In this document: piece after piece, positions 23,118 to 32,142 of the stretch
Position numbering within the stretch: the first letter of the stretch is position 1
Layout: each line of letters begins with the position of its first letter
Assembly (NCBI RefSeq): GCF_000701705.1
Contig: NZ_JNJP01000004.1
Coordinates: forward strand, 1 to 64,000
Source: Bilophila wadsworthia ATCC 49260
GTDB taxonomy: Bacteria > Desulfobacterota > Desulfovibrionia > Desulfovibrionales > Desulfovibrionaceae
Length of the DNA stretch: 64,000 nucleotides
Direction of reading: 5' to 3'
Program-made: the position numbers and the translations under genes
The notes under the pieces: model-generated
What the model was told of the DNA's origin: nothing
Seen by the model: only the letters and a program-made list of their open reading frames with translations
Databases searched by the model: none

Positions 23118-24491
23118 ATGCTCACAAACGCCGCGCCGAACAGCGACCTGCCGACCGCCCGGGAACTCGTTTCCCTCACCGTGCCGCAGCTCGGCATGAT
23201 GCTGTGCCATCTTGCCGTTTCCATGACGGATCTGTGGGTGGCAGGACGGCTGGATGCCTCCGTTCAGGCGTCGCTCGGCATCGTTTCGCAGGTCTTCACC
23301 CTCCTCATGCTGATCACTTCCCTTGCCGGAAGCGGCTGCCTGACGACCATCAGCCAAGCCCTCGGAGCCGGGCTCGAACAGCGCGCCCGCCGGTACGCGG
23401 CGCTGATCGCAGGGCTTGCCGGTCTCACGGGCACGGTCATCGCAGCGACAAGCCTCCTTTGCCTGCCGATGACGCTCCGGCTCATGCACGTCTCCCCCGA
23501 AATGGAGCCCGTGGTCAGGACGTTTATCATTGCCTACAGCTGCCAACTGCCGTTTTATTACACCCTGATCATGCTGAACTCGGTGTTCCGGGCCTACAAG
23601 CTGGTCCGCCTCCCGCTCATCGCCATAGCCGTGGTCGCCGTCGGCAACCTCATCGGCAGCGCGGGGTTCGGGCTGGGGCTGTGCGGGTTGCCCGACTACG
23701 GGTATCAGGGGATCGCGTGGAGTACCTTTGGGTCCGCCCTGCTCGGGCTGGCCTGCAACCTGTACGCCATCGTCCGGCACGGCATCCTGACCCGCGCATC
23801 CCTCGCCCCGTGGCGGTGGGCCCGGCGTGCCATGCCCTATCTCTTCCGGGTGGGCGGACCGTCCGCCCTCGGCGCTCTGGCGGGACACATGGGGAATCTC
23901 GTCATCCTGTCGCTGCTCACGGGGCTGCCCGGCGACATGGTGCCTGTCCTTGCCGGGATGACCCTCGGCTCGCGGGTGGAGAGCTTTCTGACCTTCCCCA
24001 CTGCGGCGCTGAGCATGACCGTCACCATCCTGAGCGGGCATCTGATCGGTGCAAACAGGCCCGAAGCGCTGTTCCGTTTCGGCCAGCGGCTCGCACTCGC
24101 CGCCGCCCTTGCGCTCGGATTCGGCGCTGGGCTGCTGTTTGTGTTCCGGGTTCCGGTGGCGGAGATGCTGTCCACACAGCCCGAGGTCGTCCGGCAGGCC
24201 GCGCAGTTCCTCGTCTTCGCGTGCGCGGGCATTCCGCTCAAGACCTATTCCATGCTTGTGAACGGGGCTTTCGCCGGGGCGGGGGCCACGCGCGTCTCCT
24301 GCAAAGTCAACTGTGTGACCATGTGGGCGCTCCAGCTTCCGCTGGCGTGGACGCTCGGCAACGCCTTCGGCGCGACCGGCATCTACGCCGCCATGCTCTG
24401 CGCGAACGCGGGTTCGGCATTCTGGTACGCACGGCTCTACGCCGGGAAAAAATGGCTTGAATACGGTATGCGAAAACGTCAGAATGCCTGA
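23118..24491 (+). CDS. MATE-family multidrug/metabolite exporter
   Basis: A 457-residue inner-membrane antiporter with twelve predicted helices in two halves. The first half begins 'ARELVSLTVPQLGMMLCHLAVSMTDLWVAGRLD', the N-terminal MATE signature with the conserved D in TM1-2. The second half starts near residue 240 with 'FRVGGPSALGALAGHMGNLVILSLLTG'. The substrate cannot be read from sequence. It is followed after 24 nt by a DtxR-type regulator, so its expression or role may be tied to metal status. Confidence 0.9.
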   Translation: MLTNAAPNSDLPTARELVSLTVPQLGMMLCHLAVSMTDLWVAGRLDASVQASLGIVSQVFTLLMLITSLAGSGCLTTISQALGAGLEQRARRYAALIAGLAGLTGTVIAATSLLCLPMTLRLMHVSPEMEPVVRTFIIAYSCQLPFYYTLIMLNSVFRAYKLVRLPLIAIAVVAVGNLIGSAGFGLGLCGLPDYGYQGIAWSTFGSALLGLACNLYAIVRHGILTRASLAPWRWARRAMPYLFRVGGPSALGALAGHMGNLVILSLLTGLPGDMVPVLAGMTLGSRVESFLTFPTAALSMTVTILSGHLIGANRPEALFRFGQRLALAAALALGFGAGLLFVFRVPVAEMLSTQPEVVRQAAQFLVFACAGIPLKTYSMLVNGAFAGAGATRVSCKVNCVTMWALQLPLAWTLGNAFGATGIYAAMLCANAGSAFWYARLYAGKKWLEYGMRKRQNA

Positions 24492-24515
24492 CGAGCCGAA
24501 AGAGGAGAACGCGGT

Positions 24516-25073
24516 ATGCCCGAAGAGCGAAACGACGCCAGACAGCTCTCGCCTGTGCTGGAAAACTACCTAGAAATCATCTTCCATCAGGAAATCCGGG
24601 AAGGCGCGGCCCGCGCCAGTTCCATCGCGGAGGCGGCGGGCGTGTCCCGCTCCACCGTCACCAGCACGCTGAAGGCGCTGAAAAGCATGGGCTATGTGGA
24701 CTATGAGCCCTACAGCCTCGTCCACCTGACCGAAGCGGGGATGCACATCGGGCGGGATATCGCCCACCGGCACATCGTCATTCAGGAATTTTTCCAGCAT
24801 ATCCTCCAGTTGGAACCGAACGTCTCCAACGACGTGGCCTGTGAACTGGAACACGTGATCCCGCCGGACGTCATACGGCGTCTGGGGCAATTCGTCCTGT
24901 ACCTGCGGAGCCGCGAGGACGACTGGAAAAACTGGCAGGAGGACTACAAAGAAATCCGGCTGGAGCATATCCAGTCCAATACGGACAGGGATCTTGTCCG
25001 CAACGCGCCGCCCATGCTCGCCATGCGCACCCAGATGATGGGGCAGGACGAACTGCGGAAAAAGTACCGTTAG
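24516..25073 (+). CDS. DtxR/MntR-family metal-dependent repressor
   Basis: A 185-residue regulator. The winged helix spans about residues 12-75 ('LENYLEIIFHQEIREGAARASSIAEAAGVSRSTVTSTLKALKSMGYVDYEPYSLVHLTEAG' in pattern). The metal-binding/dimerisation part follows ('HRHIVIQEFFQHIL', 'CELEHVIP'), with the usual H, C, E and H ligands visible. There is no SH3 domain, so it is MntR-like in size, with an extra basic C-terminus. It shares an operon with the MATE exporter. It probably senses Mn2+ or Fe2+. Confidence 0.88.
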   Translation: MPEERNDARQLSPVLENYLEIIFHQEIREGAARASSIAEAAGVSRSTVTSTLKALKSMGYVDYEPYSLVHLTEAGMHIGRDIAHRHIVIQEFFQHILQLEPNVSNDVACELEHVIPPDVIRRLGQFVLYLRSREDDWKNWQEDYKEIRLEHIQSNTDRDLVRNAPPMLAMRTQMMGQDELRKKYR

Positions 25074-25280
25074 CGGGCTTTATCCTACGCGTCGGCAGAG
25101 CCCTCCGGCGGCGCGAAAAACCATGCAAAACCTCCGAAGCGAACGCCCTCCGCGTGGCCTCGCCATCAGCCGGAAAGCGTGGAAACGTGAAGGCCCGATA
25201 AGGCTTCCGTGCAAACATCCCCGGCTCTCCGGGATGGATCCCCCCTGCCCCATACGTTGCGTCCCGGCGCCTTGGGCCGC

Positions 25281-25913
25281 TTACGCAACGGAATCCGGGC
25301 CTTTCCTTGCGACAAGGCACAACGCCCCGCCCTCTCCGCGAACGTCGGACCGGACATCGACAAATCCGACGGCGCACAGCCATCCCGCCAGCGCGTCCGC
25401 CGTATACGTCCGCATCCCGTCCACTATGGAGCACCACCGGGAATCCCCGGACTCCTCGTTCACGATCAAAAACACGCCGGACGGTCCGAGTACGCGGAAC
25501 ACCTCGGCAAAGGCGGCGGATACATCCGGCCAGAAGTAGACCGTCTCGAAAGCGGTGACGAGATCGAAGGACGCATCAGCATAGGGCAGCCGGGAAACAT
25601 CCCCCTGCCGCACTTCGCAGCGCCCGGCGGCGACGGCTCCGGCGTTCTTCCGGAGGCTGGTGGCGACGCTCTCAGCGGAAAAATCGATCCCGCAGACAGA
25701 CCCTTGCGGGCAGAGTTTCAGAAATTGCGCCAGATTCGCCCCGCCGCCGCATCCTATATCGAGCACCCGGGCGTCTGGCTCCGGCGACACATGCGACCGA
25801 CCCCACTTCGCCAGCGAAGCGTGCCCACAATTCATAGCCCACAGCATGATCCTTCCGGATAGGCCGCCGGGCTTCCGGGCGTTCTGAAAAAACGCCCGCA
25901 ATACATGATGCAT
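25281..25913 (-). CDS. Class I SAM-dependent methyltransferase
   Basis: A 210-residue methyltransferase. Motif I is 'VLDIGCGGGANLAQF' (about residue 50), with motif II 'VCGIDFSAESV', motif III/IV 'FDLVTAFETVYFWPD' and post-motif 'VFRVLGPSGVFLIVNE'. These fit the small-molecule (UbiE/MT11-type) group. The substrate is unknown. It is the next leftward gene after tonB, but a terminator hairpin and 320 bp separate them, so it is probably an independent unit. Confidence 0.85.
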   Translation of the reverse strand: MHHVLRAFFQNARKPGGLSGRIMLWAMNCGHASLAKWGRSHVSPEPDARVLDIGCGGGANLAQFLKLCPQGSVCGIDFSAESVATSLRKNAGAVAAGRCEVRQGDVSRLPYADASFDLVTAFETVYFWPDVSAAFAEVFRVLGPSGVFLIVNEESGDSRWCSIVDGMRTYTADALAGWLCAVGFVDVRSDVRGEGGALCLVARKGPDSVA

Positions 25914-26233
25914 ACGCTCTCCTTGTCTATCCGGCTGACGTTCCCTCGCTCCATATACAAGTAAAACAGACTGGCCGAGGAACGACTGGCCTCCTCTCCA
26001 AAGGTCTGAGAGGTATCTGGAAGCATTATCTACGGAGAAAACCCGGCACAGCCGGGCTGAACTCCGCCACGAGTCGGGAACGCGAAACCGGGTCCTTTCT
26101 CACCAGAACGGCCCCCCCCAATCCGGACTACCCCAAAGTTTCCGAATACGGACTTTGCGGGAACGGCAGCCCATACGTCAAGAGGGGCCCCCGCATCGGG
26201 CGCTCCTGTCCGGCGAGGACAACAGGGGGTACG
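25914..26233. other. Intergenic region between tonB and methyltransferase
   Basis: About 320 bases with no gene. It holds a minus-strand terminator hairpin (26037-26056) and a second 6-bp hairpin (CCTCTC/GAGAGG near 26000). I compared the GC-rich leader with the cobalamin, moco and FMN riboswitch consensus and found no match. Confidence 0.5.
26037..26056 (-). terminator. Terminator downstream of tonB
   Basis: The CCCGGC-ACA-GCCGGG hairpin is followed on the minus strand by TTTTCTCC, about 180 nt past the tonB stop. Confidence 0.6.
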
Positions 26234-27076
26234 TCACGCATCCTTGAGCGAGTAGCGCACCGGCACCAGAACCTGAAAACCTTTTCCCCCACGGACCGAG
26301 GGTATATCAAGGCCGACAAGCTTCTCGCCGAGCCGTTCGGTGGCTGTATCGAGCACCCCGAAGCCGCTGCCCTTGCCGAGCGAGCACGCACTGACCTTTC
26401 CGTCGGCGGAGATCGTCACGAGAAGCTGCACCGTCCCTTCAGCGCCGATCCGCCGCGCCTGCTTGGGATACCGCTTGTGACGGTTCAGGGCGTCAAGGAT
26501 GGCTCCCAGCGCCTTGCTCTTGTCGTCCGGCCGTTCCTGCGTTCCCCCGACCGGGGCCGAAGGCGCGGCCGCCGCCACGGAGGATACGCCCGTCCCCGCC
26601 GAAACCGGAGGAATCTCCGTCTGTTGGCCTACGGGAGCGGAAGGCGGCACGGGCTTCTCCGGCTGCCGGACCACCGGCCGCGTTTTTTTCACCGGAGGAG
26701 ATTTCTTGACCGGTTTCGGCTTCACGGGTTCGGGAGCTACCGTTTTGGGCGCCTCCTGCGGAGGCTTGGGCCGTTCGACGACCGGAGGCGGCACGGGGAT
26801 CGTCACCTCCGATTCCGGGCTCAACAGCTTGCGCATGGCGTCCGGCTGAACGGGTTTCGCCTCGGGCGTCGGCTCGGGGCGGATCACACGCATCAGCATG
26901 ATGGATGAAGGGGCTTTCGGCGGCGTGAGGATCTTGACGGAGGGGGTCATCAGACACACGGCCAAGGCCAGCAGGACAAGCCCCCCGGTCATGCCGCCCG
27001 CCATGCTGCGGCTCTTGCGGAATTCCTCCACCCCGTACAGGGGCCTAACGCTCACTTGGCTGCGTACTGATAACAA
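26234..27076 (-). CDS. tonB: TonB energy transducer
   Basis: A 280-residue protein that couples the inner-membrane proton gradient to outer-membrane receptors. One N-terminal membrane helix (GGLVLLALAVCLM, about residues 30-44), a long Pro/Lys/Glu spacer (about 60-150) spanning the periplasm, and a C-terminal TonB domain ('YPKQARRIGAEGTVQLLVTISADGKV') are present. The start appears to be TTG at 27076: AGGAGG sits 5 nt upstream, whereas the later ATGs have no site. The gene then overlaps exbD by 32 nt, implying coupled translation. It ends the exbB-exbD-tonB set and probably serves the haem receptor at 32186. Confidence 0.9.
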   Translation of the reverse strand: MLSVRSQVSVRPLYGVEEFRKSRSMAGGMTGGLVLLALAVCLMTPSVKILTPPKAPSSIMLMRVIRPEPTPEAKPVQPDAMRKLLSPESEVTIPVPPPVVERPKPPQEAPKTVAPEPVKPKPVKKSPPVKKTRPVVRQPEKPVPPSAPVGQQTEIPPVSAGTGVSSVAAAAPSAPVGGTQERPDDKSKALGAILDALNRHKRYPKQARRIGAEGTVQLLVTISADGKVSACSLGKGSGFGVLDTATERLGEKLVGLDIPSVRGGKGFQVLVPVRYSLKDA

Positions 27077-27431
27077 AGTGTCCTCCTCTCTTCAGCCTTG
27101 CGATGTCTACGACGCCGACAAACGCTTCAAAAGGGGCCTTTTCGTCGACGTACAGATTCAGCAGGGCTTCGGGCCGCGTCTCGAGCACCGCGGCCAACGC
27201 CTCTTTCGTCAATTGCCGATCCTGATAATGGATAGTCCCATCGGCCTTCACCGAAATCACCAGTTCCGCATTCTTACGGCTGGATTCCTCCGACGTCTCC
27301 GAGGCCGGAAGCACGATATCCAGCACCGGCTTGCTGAATGTCGTGGTCATGATGAAGAAAATCAGGAGCATGAAGATAACGTCGATGACCGGCGTCAGAT
27401 CGATGCTGGCATCCTCGTCGAAATCATGCAT
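27045..27431 (-). CDS. exbD: ExbD, TonB-system energiser
   Basis: A 128-residue protein with one N-terminal membrane helix containing the functional Asp ('IDLTPVIDVIFMLLIFFIMTT', D near residue 17) and a periplasmic domain that contacts TonB. The ATG at 27431 has GGAG upstream; the ORF extension to 27494 lies inside exbB. It overlaps exbB by 8 nt and tonB by 32 nt. Confidence 0.93.
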   Translation of the reverse strand: MHDFDEDASIDLTPVIDVIFMLLIFFIMTTTFSKPVLDIVLPASETSEESSRKNAELVISVKADGTIHYQDRQLTKEALAAVLETRPEALLNLYVDEKAPFEAFVGVVDIARLKRGGHFVISTQPSER

Positions 27432-28062
27432 GGCACATTCTCCGGGTTTCGGGCCGGGCTTCCCGCTTCGCGCCGCCGCACAGTTCCAGCGCACGGTAGC
27501 TGTGTTCCACGGCCTCGATGTGGAAGCCCTTGAATTTGAGCATCAGGTAATAGTAGAACATGAGCATGGGGATGGCGACGCACAGGCCCATGATCGTGGT
27601 GATGAGCGCTTCCCAGATGCCCGCCGCCAGCTGCGCGGCGTTGGGGGCGCTGTTTTCCGCGATGGTGCGGAACACCGTCACCATGCCGAGGATGGTCCCG
27701 AGCAGGCCGAGCAGCGGCGAGACCACCGAAATGAGCCTCAGCCAGCACAGCCCTTTCGTGACCTGCTCGAAATTGCGGTGGAACAGGTAAGCGACCTCGG
27801 CCCGGATGTCTTCGGAGTGGCCTCCGTGGGTCTTCACGACATCGCGGATAATGGCAATCAGCGGATTGTCGCTCTTATCGCATACATCGCGCATACAGCG
27901 GCCTTCCTGATGCTCAATGTCGAGAAAGTCCCGCTTGAAGTCGCGCCAGACGAAATGCAGATACAGAAGGTTCCGCAGCGCGAGGTACAATCCCGCACAA
28001 CCGACAAAAACCAGCGCGACGCCGGACGGGCCTATGGACGCATAGATTGAGGCAAGATTCAT
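27424..28062 (-). CDS. exbB: ExbB, TonB-system proton channel subunit
   Basis: A 212-residue MotA/TolQ/ExbB-family protein. It has three membrane helices (near residues 10-30, 110-135 and 155-175) and the family core 'LISVVSPLLGLLGTILGMVTVF' followed by 'LITTIMGLCVAIPMLMFYYYL'. The ATG at 28062 has CAGGAAA upstream. A gap of 83 nt follows the flavodoxin gene, without a terminator, so it is probably in the same transcript. Confidence 0.93.
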   Translation of the reverse strand: MNLASIYASIGPSGVALVFVGCAGLYLALRNLLYLHFVWRDFKRDFLDIEHQEGRCMRDVCDKSDNPLIAIIRDVVKTHGGHSEDIRAEVAYLFHRNFEQVTKGLCWLRLISVVSPLLGLLGTILGMVTVFRTIAENSAPNAAQLAAGIWEALITTIMGLCVAIPMLMFYYYLMLKFKGFHIEAVEHSYRALELCGGAKREARPETRRMCHA

Positions 28063-28145
28063 GAGCGTTTCCTGAACACGACGTATGGGCGGCAGAGCCG
28101 CCCTTCCGGTTTCGGGGCCGAAGCTCCGTTGATCCTTCTGGCCCG

Positions 28146-28658
28146 TCAGGCCACCTGTTCCGCGAACCCCTTGAAGGCTTCCTGCGCCCGGAGGCAGTCG
28201 GCCTCGTCGGGATGCTTGGCCGCTTCTTCGAGGCGCGCCTTGCGTTCGGGCGTCATGGGGTGCACGTCGGACGCCATTTTCTGCATCATGGCGACGATCT
28301 TCGGATCGACCTTGCCCTGACACAGATACGTGCCGAGCACCTTGTTCCGGCGTTCCGGAGCGTTCACCAGCGCTTCGCCCTGCGCGATGCAGTCCCTGGC
28401 GTGATCGGAATCCGGCCATGCGCCCAGCGTGCCGAACAAAGCCACCTTCGCGTCCCGCACCGTTTCCAGATAGGCCTTGGCCTGCGCGTCGGGCATCCCC
28501 TTGTCCACCCAGTAGCCCACGGCAACCAGATCGTAGCCCTCGGGCGCGGGAGCGGACTCCACGGGATAGATCTCACAGCCGGGAAGAACGGCGGCGATGG
28601 CTTCGGCGATTTTCCGGGTATTCCCGGTCCGGGACGAATAGACGACAAGAGCTTTCAT
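28146..28658 (-). CDS. Flavodoxin-family protein of the haem locus
   Basis: A 170-residue flavodoxin-fold protein with the phosphate loop 'VVYSSRTGNTRKIAEAI' (residues 5-21) and 'TLGAWPDSDHARD' in the isoalloxazine region. The C-terminal half (about 105-170) is an extra helical part ending in charged residues, found in the 'flavodoxin_5'-like group. It overlaps hutX by 4 nt. HutW/ChuW needs low-potential electrons to open haem, so this protein is a good candidate for the electron donor; that pairing is inference from context. Confidence 0.8.
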   Translation of the reverse strand: MKALVVYSSRTGNTRKIAEAIAAVLPGCEIYPVESAPAPEGYDLVAVGYWVDKGMPDAQAKAYLETVRDAKVALFGTLGAWPDSDHARDCIAQGEALVNAPERRNKVLGTYLCQGKVDPKIVAMMQKMASDVHPMTPERKARLEEAAKHPDEADCLRAQEAFKGFAEQVA

Positions 28659-29188
28659 GACGGTTCCTTTGTGCCCACGGCCTCGCGCAACGCGAAGAAC
28701 GACTCGCGCGCTGCCGGGATGAGTTGACGGTTTTCGCGGCCCACGTACACGGAGAACAGGACCGTGCCCGCCGCGTTGAAAAACTGCACGGAATGGCTTT
28801 CCAATCCCATAAAGGGTAAAGACAGGAAACAGATGTGACCGAGATCATCGATCTTGAGATGTCCGCCGAGTCCGCTGCCGCCGGACAGGTTGAAATAGCC
28901 GTGCCCGTGTCTGCCTTCCGGTATCTTTCCCTTGATTTCGATGACGGAGCCCAGATGCGCCATGATAAAGGTGGCGTTTTCCCATGAGGCCAAGGCCTGC
29001 CAGACCGTATCGAAGGCGTCCTTGCCCGCGAAGGCCCGCGCCTCGTCCGGCAGGGCTCTGGCGACTTCCAGTTCCGAAACGCCGAAGCGTTCCGCAAGGC
29101 TTGCCAGCATCACCGGCTTCTTTTCCCGCAGGGCCGCGGCGATGGACTCGCCCAGCGTTTCCGTTGTCTGGCAACACGATGCCGTCAT
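28655..29188 (-). CDS. hutX: HutX/ChuX-family cytosolic haem carrier
   Basis: A 177-residue protein of the haem utilisation HutX/HuvX/ChuX family. Visible blocks are 'MLASLAERFGVSELEVARALPDEAR' (N-terminal helical part), 'VIEIKGKIPEGRHGHGYFNL' and 'FMGLESHSVQFFNAAGTVLFSVYVGRE' (haem-binding sheet). It hands haem to the degrading enzyme inside the cell. I place the start at 29188 with GGGAGAA upstream, 12 codons inside the longest ORF. Confidence 0.88.
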   Translation of the reverse strand: MTASCCQTTETLGESIAAALREKKPVMLASLAERFGVSELEVARALPDEARAFAGKDAFDTVWQALASWENATFIMAHLGSVIEIKGKIPEGRHGHGYFNLSGGSGLGGHLKIDDLGHICFLSLPFMGLESHSVQFFNAAGTVLFSVYVGRENRQLIPAARESFFALREAVGTKEPS

Positions 29189-29333
29189 AGTTCGTTCTCC
29201 CGTTTGGTTTCCGTTTATTCCCATTCCAACAGCGCTTCGTCTGTTCGAGACGCCCCGGAAAAGATGATCATGCGGGTGCCGCTCTCCGGAAGGTTTCCCT
29301 TCCGATCCGCAGCATTCCCTCCGTACTCACTCG

Positions 29334-30737
29334 CTATGAAAGAGGCAGCCGCAAGGCCCGGGCGCAAGACAACCCCATCAGTTCGAGATCATGGGTGATC
29401 ACAAGGACGCAGGCCCCCCTGCCGGCCAGCAGAGCCAGCGCGTCGGCGATGCGGCGCATGTTGCGCCCGTCAAGGCCGCTGGTGGGCTCGTCGAGGATGA
29501 GCACGTCCGGGCGCTTGGCAAAGGCGCAGGCGATCACAAGCCGCTGCTTTTCGCCGCCGGAAAGCGATTGCGGGTGACGTTCCGCAAGCCCTTCCAGCGC
29601 GAACAGCGACAGCAGGCCGGGCACATCGTCCGCGCCGCACCCCGCCAGCGACAGGCTGACTTCAAGTTCCTGCCGTACCGTCTTCATATGGAGCTGGTGA
29701 TCGGCGTTCTGGAGCACAATGCCCACTCTGGAAAGCAGTTTCGATGCCGGGACCGGCTGCCCCGCGATGGCGAACCGCCCTTCCTGCGCGGCGTTCAGGC
29801 CGGTAAGCAGGCGGGCGAGCGTGGTCTTGCCCGTGCCGTTGTCCCCGATGAGCGCGGTCACGCCCGCCGGGATCGACACGTCCACGCCGTCGAACAGGGC
29901 CGGTTTGCCGGAGTACGCGAACCGCAGGCCGGAAACGGCCAGCCCGCCTTCACCCGGCTCCAGCAGTTCCTCCGCGCAGTCCGGCAACGTGCGGCGGGGA
30001 TCGTCTATCCGGGCGGCGCGCAGCCCGCACCGTCCGCGCAGGGCGTCGTCGTACAGCAGGTCAAAGCCGCCCCGCTCCGCAATCCGGCCTTCCCGCATGA
30101 CAAGCACGCGATCCGCTATGCCTTCCAGCCAGTACAGCCGATGATCCACCACAAGGATCGCCATGCCCCGCGCCTTGAGTTCGGCGAGCTTGCAGGCCAG
30201 ATCCTCGGTAGCTTCGGGATCGAGATTGGCGCTCGGCTCATCAAGGATAAGGGCCCTCGGCCCCTGCGAGAGGATGGAGGCCACCCCGACCTTCTGCTTC
30301 TGCCCCTCGGACAGTTCGTGGATAGAGGAGGACAGGATCGGCCCGAGCCGGAAGGCCCGCGCCGCCTCATCGATTTTGGCGGCGATGGCTTCGGGCGAAA
30401 CGCCCTGCCATTCATGGGCGAACGCCAGCTCGTCCTCGACATTCAGGGCGAAAAACTGCTGTTCGGGGTCTTGAAAGAGCGTTCCGACCTCCCGCGCAAT
30501 GGCGTTGATGGGCCGGGCGTCCGTCGGCTCGCCGCCGATCAGGACACGGCCTTCCAGCGTCCCCTGAAAATAGTGGGGGCACAGGCCGTTGGCGAGGCGC
30601 ATCAGCGTGGACTTGCCGCAGCCGCTGGCCCCGGTGCACAGCACCAGTTCGCCGGGCCGCACCGAAAACGAAATATCCGAAACCGCCGGGCACGTCTGGA
30701 ACGGGTACGTGTAGGTCACACGTTCAAAGCGGATCAT
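29334..30737 (-). CDS. ECF transporter ATPase, two ATPase domains fused
   Basis: A 467-residue protein with both energy-coupling ATPases on one chain. Domain 1 has Walker A 'GASGCGKST', signature 'LSEGQKQKV' and Walker B 'ALILDEPSANLD'. Domain 2 has 'GDNGTGKTT', 'LSGGEKQRL' and 'VLILDEPTSGLD', each with a Q loop. The ATG at 30737 shares one base with the stop of the EcfT gene (TGATG), with AAGGAGGGA upstream. The ORF extension to 31001 is a shadow inside EcfT. It forms a complete ECF importer with the two genes upstream. Confidence 0.9.
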   Translation of the reverse strand: MIRFERVTYTYPFQTCPAVSDISFSVRPGELVLCTGASGCGKSTLMRLANGLCPHYFQGTLEGRVLIGGEPTDARPINAIAREVGTLFQDPEQQFFALNVEDELAFAHEWQGVSPEAIAAKIDEAARAFRLGPILSSSIHELSEGQKQKVGVASILSQGPRALILDEPSANLDPEATEDLACKLAELKARGMAILVVDHRLYWLEGIADRVLVMREGRIAERGGFDLLYDDALRGRCGLRAARIDDPRRTLPDCAEELLEPGEGGLAVSGLRFAYSGKPALFDGVDVSIPAGVTALIGDNGTGKTTLARLLTGLNAAQEGRFAIAGQPVPASKLLSRVGIVLQNADHQLHMKTVRQELEVSLSLAGCGADDVPGLLSLFALEGLAERHPQSLSGGEKQRLVIACAFAKRPDVLILDEPTSGLDGRNMRRIADALALLAGRGACVLVITHDLELMGLSCARALRLPLS

Positions 30738-31519
30738 CAGCGCATCCCTCCTTCCAGCGGGGCCCATCCCACGGCATGTTGGCACAGCACCGCCGCAGCC
30801 GCCACAAGGCAGGCCGCGACCAAAAGCCATGTGTCGGACGCCTTCCAAACCAGCTTCCGGTAAGGGCGCATCCCTTCGCCGTAGCCGAGCCCCTTGAGTT
30901 CGGCGGCGATGCCGAGCTCTTCCGACGTCTTCAGCGAACGGAACAGCAACGGCGTGAACACCAGCCTGATCAGCAGCACGGGATGGCGGAAGGCGTTCCA
31001 CGGGGTCATGCGCCAGCCGCGTATCCGAAGCGTTTCCGAAACCTGTTTGGCGTCATGCAAAAACGTGGGGATGAAACGGATCATCACCGCCGCCGGGAGA
31101 TACAGGCAGAACGGCAGGCGCAAACTCTTCAGGGCGGTCAGCAGGCTCTGCACCCGGCAGGAAAAGGCCAGCGGCAGGATCACGTTCAGCATCGTCGCCA
31201 TGCGCAGGAACGGCACCACCAGCGACACCGCCGAAAACGCGGGCATGGACGGGATCAGCAGGCTCATCCCGAACGCGCACCCCATGGCCAGCAGCGACAT
31301 GCCCACAAGGACCGCATACCCGATCAGCAGGATGCGGAACTGCCGCATCCCGAGGGCATACACCAGAGACATGCCGAAAAGCACCATCTGCGGCTCGACC
31401 CCGGACAGGGCCACCGTAGCCACGGACGCCAGCAGGCTGACGAACATCTTCGCCCGCGTATCCGCCGCGTGCAGCCCGCCGCCCCAGACGGCCCCCTCAG
31501 TTACGGACAATGCCTGCAT
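30737..31519 (-). CDS. ECF transporter transmembrane subunit (EcfT)
   Basis: A 260-residue membrane protein with about five helices and the two EcfT coupling motifs of the A-R-G type. 'ETLRIRGWRMTPW' (about residues 168-180) and 'AAELKGLGYGEG' (about 210-221) contact the ATPases. The ATG at 31519 overlaps the S-component gene by 23 nt. It is the scaffold between the S subunit and the fused ATPase. Confidence 0.88.
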   Translation of the reverse strand: MQALSVTEGAVWGGGLHAADTRAKMFVSLLASVATVALSGVEPQMVLFGMSLVYALGMRQFRILLIGYAVLVGMSLLAMGCAFGMSLLIPSMPAFSAVSLVVPFLRMATMLNVILPLAFSCRVQSLLTALKSLRLPFCLYLPAAVMIRFIPTFLHDAKQVSETLRIRGWRMTPWNAFRHPVLLIRLVFTPLLFRSLKTSEELGIAAELKGLGYGEGMRPYRKLVWKASDTWLLVAACLVAAAAVLCQHAVGWAPLEGGMR

Positions 31520-32048
31520 GACGCAGCTCCCGAACGGCGCGGACGCCGGAAAAAAGCCCGCACAGCGATCCCACGTAGCCGATGACCACAATGGGGACGA
31601 TGACATACAACAAGGCCGGACTCTCGCGCATGAACAGCCACGAAACGCACAGCGAAAAGACTTTCGACGTGAGATCGTATACCGCGACGCCGAGCACGGG
31701 CGCCCACGGCTTCCGCATCCCTCCGGAGCAGGCCATCGCCGCCTCGGCGCAGCCCGCCGCCAGCAGCATGGCCGGGAGGAGCGTCACGCTGCCGCCGAGC
31801 AGAAGCATACTGATGAGCATGTTCACGAGCACGAACAGGGCCAGCGTCCCGGGCTTGCGCACCTTATAGAGCATGACCACGAGCAGCGTGGTGAAAATGA
31901 GGTTCTTGGCGAGCAGGCTCACCGGATTCATCCCTCCCCCCACCAGCGCGACCAGCAGGGTGGAAAGCTTGGCGGCGGCCGAGAAAACGCCGAGGACGAC
32001 GAGTTCCCGCGCGCTCCAGTAATGACGGTTGAAGACCTGTGACGGCAT
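31497..32048 (-). CDS. ECF transporter substrate-binding S component
   Basis: A 183-residue protein with about six membrane helices, beginning 'WSARELVVLGVFSAAAKLSTLLVALVGGG', typical of the MptaA/Trep_Strep group of S components. S components set specificity, but the ligand is not readable from sequence. The location directly behind a near-perfect Fur box and beside hutX, receptor and tonB genes points to haem or another iron-bound ligand. A haem-importing ECF system has been described in lactobacilli. Confidence 0.78.
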   Translation of the reverse strand: MPSQVFNRHYWSARELVVLGVFSAAAKLSTLLVALVGGGMNPVSLLAKNLIFTTLLVVMLYKVRKPGTLALFVLVNMLISMLLLGGSVTLLPAMLLAAGCAEAAMACSGGMRKPWAPVLGVAVYDLTSKVFSLCVSWLFMRESPALLYVIVPIVVIGYVGSLCGLFSGVRAVRELRHAGIVRN

Positions 32049-32142
32049 CCGTATTCCTTCCCCTCCTCCCCCCGACGCCGCACGGGATTACCGTGGGCGT
32101 CCGCCGCCGTGCAGCGTGGGAAGAGTTTTTTGATAATATAAA

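Noticed and set aside
26040..26230. Possible riboswitch before the methyltransferase
   Set aside because: I compared by eye with cobalamin, moco and FMN consensus elements and found no conserved core; only a terminator hairpin is supported.
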